Assembly (NCBI RefSeq): GCF_010378095.1
Contig: NZ_WNJL01000022.1
Span: 1 to 64,000 of the forward strand
DNA: 64,000 bases
Source of the DNA: Acidithiobacillus ferrianus
GTDB lineage: Bacteria > Pseudomonadota > Gammaproteobacteria > Acidithiobacillales > Acidithiobacillaceae
Reading direction: 5' to 3'
Within the stretch, counting starts at the first letter, position 1. The number at the start of each line of letters is the position of its first letter. The notes beneath the pieces are model-generated. The model did no database searches and had not been told where the DNA came from. It worked only from the letters and a program-made list of their open reading frames with translations. Of this stretch, positions 1 through 8,671 are shown one piece after another. Position numbers and translations under genes: made by a program.

Positions 1-160
1 CCTTGTTACCAAAGTAGTAGCGGATCATTGAGATATTGGCACCAGCCTTCTTAGCGATCAGCCGGGTTGTGACTCGGTGGTAATCGTCAGCAAGAAAACA
101 ATCCAAAGCCGCCTTTACAAGACGCCCCCTTACTGTCGCTGGCGTGTCGAGATTGCCCAT
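1..160 (-). CDS. TetR/AcrR-family transcriptional regulator, N-terminal part only
   Basis: The minus-strand frame opens with ATG at 160 and runs off the left edge, giving about 53 residues. They form a typical TetR DNA-binding head: a first helix with AALDCFL, then TTRLIAKKAGANISMIRYYFGNK, which matches the helix-turn-helix and the conserved Y-Y-F-x-N-K end of that fold. TetR proteins are usually dimeric repressors released by a small ligand. The ligand-binding domain lies outside the window, so neither ligand nor target can be named. It reads in the same direction as lspA, 281 bases downstream of it. Confidence 0.85.
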   Translation of the reverse strand, partial: MGNLDTPATVRGRLVKAALDCFLADDYHRVTTRLIAKKAGANISMIRYYFGNK

Positions 161-441
161 GATCAGCTTCCCTGATTTCGTTGAAAACAGTTTAGCACTC
201 AAGGTGATGAGTACCGGCATAGTTTCGTTAATCAAGATCGGGGGTGTGATTGAACGATCAAACTCTAGTAGAGCGAACGGCAATAAAAGAGTGGTAGCGG
301 ACGTTCCCGTCCCAGTATCTGGAGGAGTAGTATTAGCCAGAAACGGGTCATCTGGTAGATTGCAAAATAACGGATGGCCTCTCAAAATTCACGATATAGG
401 CCATGAATCCAGAAAACGATGGCCTCCAAAAACGGTCCGGA

Positions 442-954
442 TTAACTTGATGATGCTGACGGAAGGGGTAATTTAGTCTTGTGGCCGATTACGATGAAGA
501 CTGTGCCACAGGTGATCAAGACGTCGGCCACATTGAACGAATACGGGTTATTGATTCCGCAGCAGCTCATATTGAGGTAATCCGCCACCGCGCCGTAGGC
601 TACGCGATCGAAAGCGTTGCCAAGCGCGCCGCCGACGACGGCGCCGGTCGCCAGCGGCAGTATCCAGCCGCGCTTGTTACGCACCCATGCTATCAGCCCC
701 AGCGAGACAGCGATGGGGAACGCGACAAACAACCAACGGCCACCGTAGTTGCTCAGGAAGCCGAAATCGATGCCTGTATTCCAGGCCATCACAAAATTGA
801 GATAGGGCGGCCACACGTGGATAGTGTGCACCGAAGCCAGATCGAGCCAATAAATAATGACGACTTCGGAAAATCGGTTGAGGCTGAAGGCGATAAGTGC
901 TGATACGATCATTCGCAGCATTGGCATGGATAAAATTTTTCGGTTCCTCGTCAT
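442..954 (-). CDS. lspA: Lipoprotein signal peptidase (signal peptidase II)
   Basis: A 170-residue protein with four predicted membrane segments, the normal size for LspA, the aspartic protease that removes signal peptides from prolipoproteins in the inner membrane. The two catalytic-aspartate blocks are visible: GNAFDRVAYG (about residue 113) and FNVADVLI (about residue 140). An N-T-G-x-x-F-G-F block (about residue 59) is the conserved family segment before the first loop. It is separated from ileS and other common partners. The uracil-DNA glycosylase relative lies about 100 bases upstream on the same strand. Confidence 0.88.
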   Translation of the reverse strand: MTRNRKILSMPMLRMIVSALIAFSLNRFSEVVIIYWLDLASVHTIHVWPPYLNFVMAWNTGIDFGFLSNYGGRWLFVAFPIAVSLGLIAWVRNKRGWILPLATGAVVGGALGNAFDRVAYGAVADYLNMSCCGINNPYSFNVADVLITCGTVFIVIGHKTKLPLPSASSS

Positions 955-1054
955 TTCAAGTGGGTAGCCCGAGATCCAGCTTGTCCAGGATCAGATAGGC
1001 CTGCTCGATCCGTGTCCATGTCGACTGAATGGCATCGAAAGAGGCTAGGGCGGC

Positions 1055-1669
1055 TCATGTCGACGGCGCGTGTCCAAGCACCTCGGCCACGCGCGCCTGA
1101 AGCACCGGAATGAGTTCTTCCTCGAACCACGGATTGCGCTTCAGCCACAGATTATTACGCGGGCTGGGATGCGGCAATGGCATCCGGTGGGGCCAGTTTT
1201 CGCGCCATGCATGCACCACCTCCGCCAGTGTTCCGGTCTCGGCGGGGAGGTGATAAGCCCGGGCATACTGGCCGATGATCAGAGTGAGTTGTAGATGCTG
1301 CAAATGCGGTAGTAACTCCCCATGCCAGGCACGAGCGCACTCCGGCCGCGGCGGCAGGTCTCCGGATGCTCCGGTGCCCGGATAGCAGAATCCCATGGGC
1401 ACGATCGCCACCCGTCGGGCATCGTAGAATACCTCGCGGGAGATACCCAGCCAGGCACGAAGCCTATCGCCGCTGGCATCGTTGAAGGGAAGACCTGTTT
1501 CGTGCACCCTCCTGCCCGGTGCTTGCGCAGCGATCAAAATACGGGCGCGCGAATCCATCTGCAACACCGGGCGCGGGCCAAGCGGCAGGTGCCCGGCGCA
1601 AAGTTGGCAGTGGCGAACACGGGTGAGTAGCGTGGCGAGGGAATTACAATGTGTTGTGGGATCAGGCAT
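1055..1669 (-). CDS. Uracil-DNA glycosylase family protein
   Basis: A 204-residue single-domain protein of the uracil-DNA glycosylase superfamily. The active-site loop AQAPGRRVHETGLPFNDASG (about residues 48-67) and the C-terminal HPSPRN motif (about residues 163-168), which carries the conserved His, are both present. The four-cysteine iron-sulfur cluster of family 4/5 enzymes is not evident; only a C-x-x-C pair is seen near residue 20. The expected role is removal of uracil or related damaged bases from DNA, but substrate range cannot be read from sequence. No strong ribosome-binding site precedes the ATG, so the start is the longest reasonable choice. Confidence 0.75.
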   Translation of the reverse strand: MPDPTTHCNSLATLLTRVRHCQLCAGHLPLGPRPVLQMDSRARILIAAQAPGRRVHETGLPFNDASGDRLRAWLGISREVFYDARRVAIVPMGFCYPGTGASGDLPPRPECARAWHGELLPHLQHLQLTLIIGQYARAYHLPAETGTLAEVVHAWRENWPHRMPLPHPSPRNNLWLKRNPWFEEELIPVLQARVAEVLGHAPST

Positions 1670-1725
1670 CTAAGATTTGACCGGCGTTATAGGCGTTATA
1701 AAGGAACCCGAGTGATTCGCATCAG

Positions 1726-2724
1726 TCAGTGCTCCGGAGGTGCGCAATCGTCAAACAGAATTCCCGATACCCCGGACTGTCTTAACTGGTCTATCACCTG
1801 TTCGATCACCTCCGCGCGCGTCTCCCGCAGTTGTCCCCAGTCGAGGAACAAGGCCCCATATTCCTGCGTTGTGTCATAAAGTTCCAGGGTCAAACCATCC
1901 ATTGTGGGGTGGTCTTTTAATCGAGCCAGAACCTTACCATTCCCTTCGTGGACCGCGCGGTCCACGAAGTTTGCCAGGACAATGCCCTGATATTCCTGGA
2001 TACCTTCCCTGACGGCAAAGGCGCAGCGCCCCGGAATACCCAAAGCGTTGCACCGTATCCGCTGTCCCAGTGCCTCTTGGTCCACATGCTCAGCCCATTG
2101 CTTGACTCGACGCAGATAGTGCCCGGCATCCAACTCCCAGGCCAGACAAGGTCCGGGTAGTTGGGCCGGATAGGTGACGACGCCGATGAGGCAGACGTAG
2201 GGATGGACTCCGTGAGCATGCCGCTGACTGCCCAATATTTCAGTCACTTCGCGACGGTTGTTGCTGAGGGCCATGTGCAATCGAAATAGCTCCACTGGGG
2301 TCATGTTCAGGAGTTGTTCGCCGTCTACGGGAGTCGGGAAGAAAGTCACTTTGGCGCTCTGGCAGACGATACCGTGTTTCACGAAGGAGGCGCTGGCCTT
2401 GCTCGCGGAGAATCCGCTCATCTTCTTCGGATTTAAGACAGGTATGACAAAGAGCGTGGTCACCAACCCTTCTTCGGTGAGAAACATCTCAGCCCGCTCT
2501 CTGGCGTAGTCCCAAAGCTCTTCTTCGACCCCGTAGTCTTTTTCGAGCAGCATCTGGGACACGGCCTTGAAGGTTTCTTCATCCTCCTCTACCAGCAGAG
2601 CATCCACGCTCGCACCGAGTCGAGACTCTGCGGTATGGTCTCCCTCGATAAAATACCGGGTGGCAAGTTGGGCCAATCGAATGGTCTGCGGAGAAGCGGT
2701 ATTACTGGTGTTGGACAAGGACAT
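1726..2724 (-). CDS. Hypothetical protein, 332 aa, in an operon with a lipoprotein and a PilZ protein
   Basis: I do not recognise this family. It is a soluble, acidic protein with no signal peptide or membrane segment. The first 150 residues are rich in Glu and Asp, and the C-terminus ends with a short acidic tail. The start is well supported by an AAGGAG ribosome-binding site about six bases before the ATG. Its first 23 bases overlap the end of the lipoprotein gene, and the PilZ gene precedes that, so the three are probably co-transcribed. An accessory role in c-di-GMP-linked surface behaviour is an inference from context only. Confidence 0.7.
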   Translation of the reverse strand: MSLSNTSNTASPQTIRLAQLATRYFIEGDHTAESRLGASVDALLVEEDEETFKAVSQMLLEKDYGVEEELWDYARERAEMFLTEEGLVTTLFVIPVLNPKKMSGFSASKASASFVKHGIVCQSAKVTFFPTPVDGEQLLNMTPVELFRLHMALSNNRREVTEILGSQRHAHGVHPYVCLIGVVTYPAQLPGPCLAWELDAGHYLRRVKQWAEHVDQEALGQRIRCNALGIPGRCAFAVREGIQEYQGIVLANFVDRAVHEGNGKVLARLKDHPTMDGLTLELYDTTQEYGALFLDWGQLRETRAEVIEQVIDQLRQSGVSGILFDDCAPPEH

Positions 2725-3163
2725 GGTGACTCCTTCGGTCGTGACTGTGGGATTGGGGTTGGTGAGGCCCGCCCCTCATCGGCATCATCCGGTCCAGTAT
2801 CCCTAAAAAACGCAGAGATAAGGAGTGGTTGCCCCAATAGCCCGAGTGGAAGCTGACGGACGTAGCCCTTGGGTGGAGAGCAATCATCGTAACCTGAATT
2901 ACCTCATGCTGTGTGGTGAGGCCACGAATGACCATTTCAGAGGGGGTTCTCAGCGTCACGACCTGGTAGCGCGTTCCTAGCTGCCGGAGCGCTTTTTGGG
3001 TGGTCGTGGCGACTTGGCTCAGCGGAACCGGATAAGTTACAGAGTAGCGGCCATGTTTGCTGACTTGGATGGCAGGCTGGTGCGGTACGGCCGCATGCGG
3101 TGTCTCCGCGCAGGCCGCCAACAACAACAGACAGCCGAAGGAGAGGGGAAGTCGCCGCAACAC
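2702..3163 (-). CDS. Putative lipoprotein, 153 aa
   Basis: The N-terminus (MLRRLPLSFGCLLLLAAC) is a lipoprotein signal peptide with a lipobox ending at Cys18, so the mature protein should be lipid-anchored in the envelope. The middle part (about residues 38-120) alternates strands and helices in the manner of small DUF3568-like periplasmic lipoproteins: a VPLSQV-type opening followed by ALRQLG. That family match is weak. The last 25 residues are rich in His, Ser and Gln and look disordered. The gene starts two bases after the PilZ gene ends and overlaps the next gene by 23 bases, indicating one operon. Confidence 0.72.
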   Translation of the reverse strand: MLRRLPLSFGCLLLLAACAETPHAAVPHQPAIQVSKHGRYSVTYPVPLSQVATTTQKALRQLGTRYQVVTLRTPSEMVIRGLTTQHEVIQVTMIALHPRATSVSFHSGYWGNHSLSLRFLGILDRMMPMRGGPHQPQSHSHDRRSHHVLVQHQ

Positions 3164-3165
3164 GG

Positions 3166-3924
3166 TCAGGTGGATTCCAGGGTGCCGTCAAGAAACTGTT
3201 CGAGAGAGAGGGCTTTTTCTGAACCGTCAAAAATGAATGCAAATCCCAACAGTGAAAAGCCTTTGATCGGGCCGATGATGTCGTCCAGGGGACGATTGTC
3301 GGACGTAATCAAATTTGAGTGCCGTAGTTCCGCTGATCCCAGCCACTGTTGACCATCGGGTTTGGTGAGGATGACTTGACCAATTTCTCCACGGCGGAAG
3401 GTTCGGGTACCGTCGTTGAATGTGGCCACATTCATGCCGCCGAGGAAACCACCGAGGCTGATATCCATCACATCACCGAATACCACCTCCTGGGCGTCCT
3501 TGTTCCATTGGGCCGAGATGGGTACCTTCAGGGCGAATCGTTCATGCATGCGGCCCTTGCGGAGATGAACGGCCTTGGGATAGCTGATGTGGGTTGTGTT
3601 GCCATCGGCAGCGGTGGCATCGGCCATGAAGCCCATGGAGTAATCCTTGCCGTAGCCGATGCACAGAACCTTGCCGCCGGTTTGAAACGATTGATCTCCA
3701 GGGCGGACATTTTGCAGTGCAAGTTGAATGGACTGGGCGGTGAGGTGCGTTACCTGAGCGGTGAACATCTGCTGGATCTGATCCTTGAATAGACTGATCG
3801 ACGTACCATTGCTGCGTAAGGCGAACAAAAGGTCGGGAATGTTCGACTCAGCAACGCTGTCCCAGGCGGAGAACAGCAATTCCGCACGCTCCTCAACTGA
3901 AAGTGAGTCTGGCATGATCTGCAT
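3166..3924 (-). CDS. PilZ-domain protein, probable c-di-GMP receptor
   Basis: A 252-residue protein. Residues about 125-235 form a PilZ domain with both ligand motifs: R-M-H-E-R (RxxxR, about residue 129) followed by D-I-S-L-G-G (D/NxSxxG, about residue 155). These residues bind cyclic di-GMP in PilZ proteins. The N-terminal 120 residues resemble the YcgR-N type of regulatory barrel, by position only. It is the first gene of a three-gene operon. Two c-di-GMP metabolic genes lie immediately upstream, so it is the likely local effector. An AT-rich stretch with a TATAAT on the minus strand (about 4021-4016) lies upstream and may hold its promoter. Confidence 0.82.
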   Translation of the reverse strand: MQIMPDSLSVEERAELLFSAWDSVAESNIPDLLFALRSNGTSISLFKDQIQQMFTAQVTHLTAQSIQLALQNVRPGDQSFQTGGKVLCIGYGKDYSMGFMADATAADGNTTHISYPKAVHLRKGRMHERFALKVPISAQWNKDAQEVVFGDVMDISLGGFLGGMNVATFNDGTRTFRRGEIGQVILTKPDGQQWLGSAELRHSNLITSDNRPLDDIIGPIKGFSLLGFAFIFDGSEKALSLEQFLDGTLEST

Positions 3925-4067
3925 CCTTATGGGGCTATTCTCCGCGGGAGAGTCGGTTTCCCTGACGGCGCACCCGTAACGGGCATTTTACGCAATAATC
4001 ACGGCTGATAGGGCCATTATAATATATGCGGTTGTATATGTCTTCAAAAGCCGTGGTGGGACCGACG

Positions 4068-6893
4068 CTAGGCAATCTTGGGCTTGTGGTTATGTGGCTC
4101 GGATCCCCATTCCACCAGGATGCTCTGTGTGAAAGACGAAAACGCCTCCTCCATGGCTTCCCAATCGGAGTCGCTCCGTGAACGCATATCCAGGTCGATC
4201 ACTGCACCAAGGGCTTGATGATAGAGGTTGTGCGAACGTACCAAGTCGCTCTCATCCCCATAACCGAAGCGACGCATGATCTCATGCTCCCGGCAGCGCC
4301 GGCCATCTGGCAGGGTTTCAAGATTGAGTTCGGCTGGATTGATCATGATCATTTTCTTGCGGGTTCCATGAGATACCATGGTGCTGGCGTAGAAACCGAA
4401 CAAGGTGGTGGGGAGTTCCACGGGAGATAATTCGAAATGGGCGAGGAAATCCTCCAGTGCCCGTAGTGGCAGTGGCTGGGATATCACGTGACCCTGCAGG
4501 TATTGGACCCCCATGGTTAACATTGCATCCAGGACGTCTTCTGTTTCCACTCCCTCAACAACGAGATCCACTTTTAGTTCCGTGGCGAGATCCTGTATGG
4601 CCCGGACGAAGTGCAGATCCTGCGGGTATTTTTCCAGTGTGCGCACGAACCCTTGATCGAGTTTGACTTTGTCAACGGGCAACTCCTTGAGTCGGAGCAG
4701 TGATGAATAAGCGCTACCTACATCGTCCAGAGCGAGTCGAATGCCAATTTTCCTGATGGCATGGAGCGCGACGAGTGCGGAGTCCCGCTCCAAAAAGTCA
4801 TCACTTTCCAGGATCTCCGCCGTAATACGCGATGGATCGATCCCGCTGCGCTCGATCACGTCGCTCAACCAGCTTACGCAATGTGTCGCGAAGGATTGTG
4901 GAGACAGATTAAAGGAGACGTCGAGAAACCACCCCTTGTCATCCAACACCTTAAGATCCGCCAGTGCCTGAGTCAGAACCAATCGGCTCAGATCCGTGGT
5001 GTCATCCGCGGTGATCTGGGGCAAGAATTCCTTGGGATAGATAATGTGACTATCGCTGCTCCGCAGGCGGGCCAAGGCCTCGATGGCGACGATTTTCTTG
5101 TGCCGAGTATCCAAAATGGGTTGATAGAAGACCTCCACTCCCCCTTGCTTCAGGAGAAGTTGGTGGGTATTGCTGCGGCGTGGAACCGCTTCTCCATGTT
5201 GTACCCAATATCTGAGGCGATCGGATTTGTGGGCTTTACTCTCATAAAGCGCCCGATCTGCATACCTCAGCAATGTGTCCGACCCCGCCACCTCCGCCGA
5301 GGGATACAGGCACACGCCCATACTGACCCCGAGCGTTACGGTCGCATGGTTGCTTAAAATGATGGGCTCGCTAATCACGCTTTCGATTGCTCCAAAGATC
5401 ATTTCCAATTCAGGAGGGGATGTTTCACCTTCAATCAACAACACAAATTCGTCGCCACCGATGCGGGCGATAAAGTCACTTTTACGCATGATTCTTTCTA
5501 GGCGTCTCGCAGTGGCTTTGAGCACCTGATCGCCAGTTTCATGACCGTATATATCGTTGATTTCCTTGAATCCGTCCAGATCCAACATGCACACAACGAG
5601 GGTGCTGTGATGGCGATGGGCCCGGGCGATCGCGTGCTCCATCTCGTCATCCAAGGCGCGCCGGTTGGCTAATTCGGTGAGTGGATCGGCAAGGGCCTGA
5701 CGAATCCAGTTTTTTGCTAGCTGATGTCTTTCCGTGACGTCGACGACCGTCCAGGTCATGATGATACGGTCCGCCATATCCCGATCGATTCGCCCGGCGG
5801 TCAAATCCATATAGATGGTGGTGCCGTCGGCGCGCTGGTAAGGAACGTCACGGGCCTCTGCCTGCCCTTGGGTCAGAACGGTCTGATAGAGCGCCCCGGT
5901 CTTTTTGCGGATTACATGGTTGTCACCGAGCAGCGTCTGTATAGACTGGCCGACGAAATCCGATGCGCGAGAGTAACCCCATAAATCGGCCAAGCGCTGG
6001 TTAGCTTTCACAATGACCCGATCCGGGTAGGAGACGAGGGCCATGCCTGCGGTGGTATTGTTCAGCAGTGACTCGTTCATGGCCACGGCGGCGCGCTCCC
6101 GGCTCAAGAGATCGATATAGTCCAACCCATAACCCACATCCCTGGCGAGTTCCTCCAGAATCTCCTGGAGGTCTGTCTCGAAAACGCCATTTTCCTCGTG
6201 GTACACGGCCAACACGGCCCATGGCTGGGTGTTACGGTATATGGGCAGCGCGGCGCAAGATCGCAAACCGAATCGCTTGGATGGCCCGCTCCACGGGGCG
6301 AGGCGGTCAACATCTTCTTTGGAAGACCCGAAAACCGGGAGCTTGACTCGCCAACACTGCCCGGTGGGACCATGCCCCTCTGGGAGATCCTCACGAATGG
6401 AAATGAATATCCCATCCAGATATTTTTGCTCGCCAGCGGAGGCCAGAAACTGGATGGTGCCTTCCGCGTCGGGTTTTCCAATCCAGGCAAGTTTGAGGTG
6501 CGCGAGTTCGACGGCCAGATCGCAGGAGCGTTGTAAGAGGCGCGTTTCGTCTGGGGTCTGCGCGATCGTTTGGTTGATCTGCGCCAGAAGGGCGTTGAAT
6601 TGAGAGAGCCGATGGATATGACGCAGTTCTTTCCGGTTGATGCGTAGCAGCCTCCAGATGGCCAAGCACAGGACGGTGGATATCAGTACCACGACCATCA
6701 CCATGGACCAGTCCATCCAGGTCGCCTGCTTCGGCGTGGGTGACAGGCTTTGCGCATACCAGGCTCCCAAGAGCAACGCCAGCACCATCAGGGCAAACCA
6801 AGTGGCGAGTGGTGCCAACCAGGTCTGAACCGGTTCAGACGATACCCATTTGCGTATCTGTTTCCGCGGGTTCGGGGTGGGTGTGCGGGTCAT
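4068..6893 (-). CDS. Membrane-bound GAF-PAS-GGDEF-EAL protein with a CZB-like C-terminus
   Basis: A dual c-di-GMP enzyme of 941 residues from the chosen ATG; the frame stays open to 7124, but those extra residues look non-coding. Order: two membrane helices (about 20-75), GAF (about 85-245), PAS (about 265-385), GGDEF (about 400-560), EAL (about 575-825). GGDEF is intact, with an RxxD inhibitory site (R-K-S-D) five residues before it. The EAL signature (I-E-A-L-A-R-L) and the L-D-D-V-G loop are also intact, so both synthesis and breakdown are possible. The last 90 residues contain C-x(24)-H-x(3)-H, resembling the zinc-binding CZB domain. The gene is divergent from a second cyclase. Confidence 0.88.
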   Translation of the reverse strand: MTRTPTPNPRKQIRKWVSSEPVQTWLAPLATWFALMVLALLLGAWYAQSLSPTPKQATWMDWSMVMVVVLISTVLCLAIWRLLRINRKELRHIHRLSQFNALLAQINQTIAQTPDETRLLQRSCDLAVELAHLKLAWIGKPDAEGTIQFLASAGEQKYLDGIFISIREDLPEGHGPTGQCWRVKLPVFGSSKEDVDRLAPWSGPSKRFGLRSCAALPIYRNTQPWAVLAVYHEENGVFETDLQEILEELARDVGYGLDYIDLLSRERAAVAMNESLLNNTTAGMALVSYPDRVIVKANQRLADLWGYSRASDFVGQSIQTLLGDNHVIRKKTGALYQTVLTQGQAEARDVPYQRADGTTIYMDLTAGRIDRDMADRIIMTWTVVDVTERHQLAKNWIRQALADPLTELANRRALDDEMEHAIARAHRHHSTLVVCMLDLDGFKEINDIYGHETGDQVLKATARRLERIMRKSDFIARIGGDEFVLLIEGETSPPELEMIFGAIESVISEPIILSNHATVTLGVSMGVCLYPSAEVAGSDTLLRYADRALYESKAHKSDRLRYWVQHGEAVPRRSNTHQLLLKQGGVEVFYQPILDTRHKKIVAIEALARLRSSDSHIIYPKEFLPQITADDTTDLSRLVLTQALADLKVLDDKGWFLDVSFNLSPQSFATHCVSWLSDVIERSGIDPSRITAEILESDDFLERDSALVALHAIRKIGIRLALDDVGSAYSSLLRLKELPVDKVKLDQGFVRTLEKYPQDLHFVRAIQDLATELKVDLVVEGVETEDVLDAMLTMGVQYLQGHVISQPLPLRALEDFLAHFELSPVELPTTLFGFYASTMVSHGTRKKMIMINPAELNLETLPDGRRCREHEIMRRFGYGDESDLVRSHNLYHQALGAVIDLDMRSRSDSDWEAMEEAFSSFTQSILVEWGSEPHNHKPKIA

Positions 6894-7309
6894 GATCGGT
6901 TCTCTAAGGGTGAGGGGCACCGCCATCGGATCGCCACTGCAAATAACCGGACGACCGGATCTACTCCGATGTACTTTAATGCTTTTATGCTTCACGTGCC
7001 ACTGTCTTGCGGGGACGTCTTGCGGGGATGGCGCGTACGTATTCGCGCTTTTTTCGTTGCAGGAGTATCCGCCCCCAGAAGCTGATAACAGGGCCGGGTG
7101 GCGTGACTTTCGGCCTTTGCGCATTGGTCATTGGTCTGAGCGTTTCTTCATGGCGTACCCGCCGGGATGCGCGTGGGTGATAATGACACCAAGGCATGAA
7201 AGTGATAGCATCCGCCGTAGGCACTCGCGTTATAATATATCCCACCACATAATAAATCCGGTTCTATTGCGTGCGCTTCCATTGTCGCAGTCCTCTCGAA
7301 GGAGCTTTT
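6894..7309. other. Divergent intergenic region between two c-di-GMP enzyme genes
   Basis: About 415 bases separate the start codons of the GGDEF-EAL gene (left) and the PAS-GGDEF gene (right). I see no convincing coding region. A plus-strand TATAAT at 7231-7236 sits about 74 bases before the right-hand start, but no good -35 box is found 17 bases before it. The 11-base string TTATAATATAT around that point also occurs upstream of the PilZ operon (4017-4027). A short tandem repeat (ATTGGTC twice) lies near 7123-7136. Confidence 0.4.
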
Positions 7310-8644
7310 ATGTCGGGACCCGGCGGACCATTGTCATTTGATGAACTGCTTATGGATGGGGGCTGCGTGGAGATACTGCGGGAATATCCTGTTCCTCATG
7401 TCATGCTTCGACACAACAAGATCGCTTTCATCAATTCCGCGGCAGTGGCGCTTTTTGATGGAGAGAGTGCCGAATCGCTGCTGGAGAAGGAAATCATGGA
7501 GTTCATCCATCCTCTGGATCAGGAGCGAGCCCTTTCACGAATGCGTGGTCTGGATAAAAATAAACCGCGGAGCGTGCCCACCAAGATCCGCATCAACACA
7601 CTCGCGAATCGGCTGAAAATGATCATATCCTCCAGTGCGATGGTGTGCATCAAAGGCGAGCGTGTGATAGTGGCCACCGGCGTGGATGTAACAGATATCT
7701 ATGCCATGGACAATGAATTGAGGGAGTCGGAAGAAAGCTTCCAGCGGCTCTTCGAAAATATGCATGATGTCTTCTACCGCACCAACGATCAGCAACAAAT
7801 CGTGCTTGTCGGTCCAGGGGCGAAACGCCTACTCGGCTATAGTGTGAATGAGGTCATTGGTAAACCGGCTTCATATTTCTATCCTCGACCAGAGGATCGA
7901 CAAGCGATTATAGATGCCGTCAAAAAGTTTGGGGAGGTGAAAGACTTCCCAGGGCAACTCAGGCACAAGCGGGGTCATGTGCTGGATGTATCCATTAGTA
8001 GCAGGGTGATCATGGGGCCCAATGGAGAGTTTCTTGGTATGGAAGGTGTTTTCCGGGATGTCACCGAAGAAGTGAATATCAAGAAGGAATTAAAAAGACT
8101 GGCCTCCACGGATGATCTTACGGGTCTATTGAACAGACGCTCGTTCCTGGAGAAAGCCAATCACCTCGTACGATCTTTGCAGCGTTATCATGAAGATTGC
8201 CTGGTTGTTATATTGGATATAGATTGTTTCAAAGAAATAAACGATACGCACGGCCACTTAAGCGGAGATCGCATACTCAAAGACGTTTCTTTTATTGTCA
8301 AAGGATTGCTCAGAGAATCGGATATTTATGGGAGGTTGGGCGGCGACGAGTTCTCTATCATACTCAGGAGGTGTCCGCTGCAAGAAGGCCATGAGATATG
8401 TAGTAGGATAGTCCGGGAAATCAAGGACACCAAAATTTCCCTGGTTCACCAAAATACGATATCGCTTTCCGTAAGTCTGGGCGTGACTCCGCTCGTCAAG
8501 GACGACAACCCATTCGTTCTTGCCCTGGCCAGGGCGGATCGTGCCTTATACCTGGCCAAAACCCGAGGAAGAGGGTGCTTTGGGGTTACGCCTCTGGATG
8601 GGGACTCCTATTTACCCATGCACACGGATTTGGCAGATCACTAG
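7310..8644 (+). CDS. PAS-PAS-GGDEF diguanylate cyclase
   Basis: A 444-residue soluble protein with two PAS sensor domains (about 15-120 and 140-260) and a C-terminal GGDEF domain (about 275-435). The signature GGDEF is intact near residue 345 and is preceded by R-E-S-D, an RxxD product-inhibition site at the right spacing. It should therefore make cyclic di-GMP from two GTP and be feedback-inhibited. There is no EAL domain or membrane helix. The start at 7310 is supported by AAGGAG at 7299-7304; an earlier GTG in frame has no such site. The PAS ligands are unknown. Confidence 0.9.
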   Translation: MSGPGGPLSFDELLMDGGCVEILREYPVPHVMLRHNKIAFINSAAVALFDGESAESLLEKEIMEFIHPLDQERALSRMRGLDKNKPRSVPTKIRINTLANRLKMIISSSAMVCIKGERVIVATGVDVTDIYAMDNELRESEESFQRLFENMHDVFYRTNDQQQIVLVGPGAKRLLGYSVNEVIGKPASYFYPRPEDRQAIIDAVKKFGEVKDFPGQLRHKRGHVLDVSISSRVIMGPNGEFLGMEGVFRDVTEEVNIKKELKRLASTDDLTGLLNRRSFLEKANHLVRSLQRYHEDCLVVILDIDCFKEINDTHGHLSGDRILKDVSFIVKGLLRESDIYGRLGGDEFSIILRRCPLQEGHEICSRIVREIKDTKISLVHQNTISLSVSLGVTPLVKDDNPFVLALARADRALYLAKTRGRGCFGVTPLDGDSYLPMHTDLADH

Positions 8645-8671
8645 GCTCTGGCGAGTTGCGCGAATTGTAAG

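Noticed and set aside
399..424. Inverted repeat GGCCAT...ATGGCC just past the lspA stop as a terminator
   Set aside because: Six-base stem with a 14-base loop and no T-run on the transcribed strand; too weak to call.
144..903. Plus-strand open frames at 144-476 and 481-903
   Set aside because: No recognisable domain or good ribosome site; the second lies antisense to lspA and is a shadow of it.
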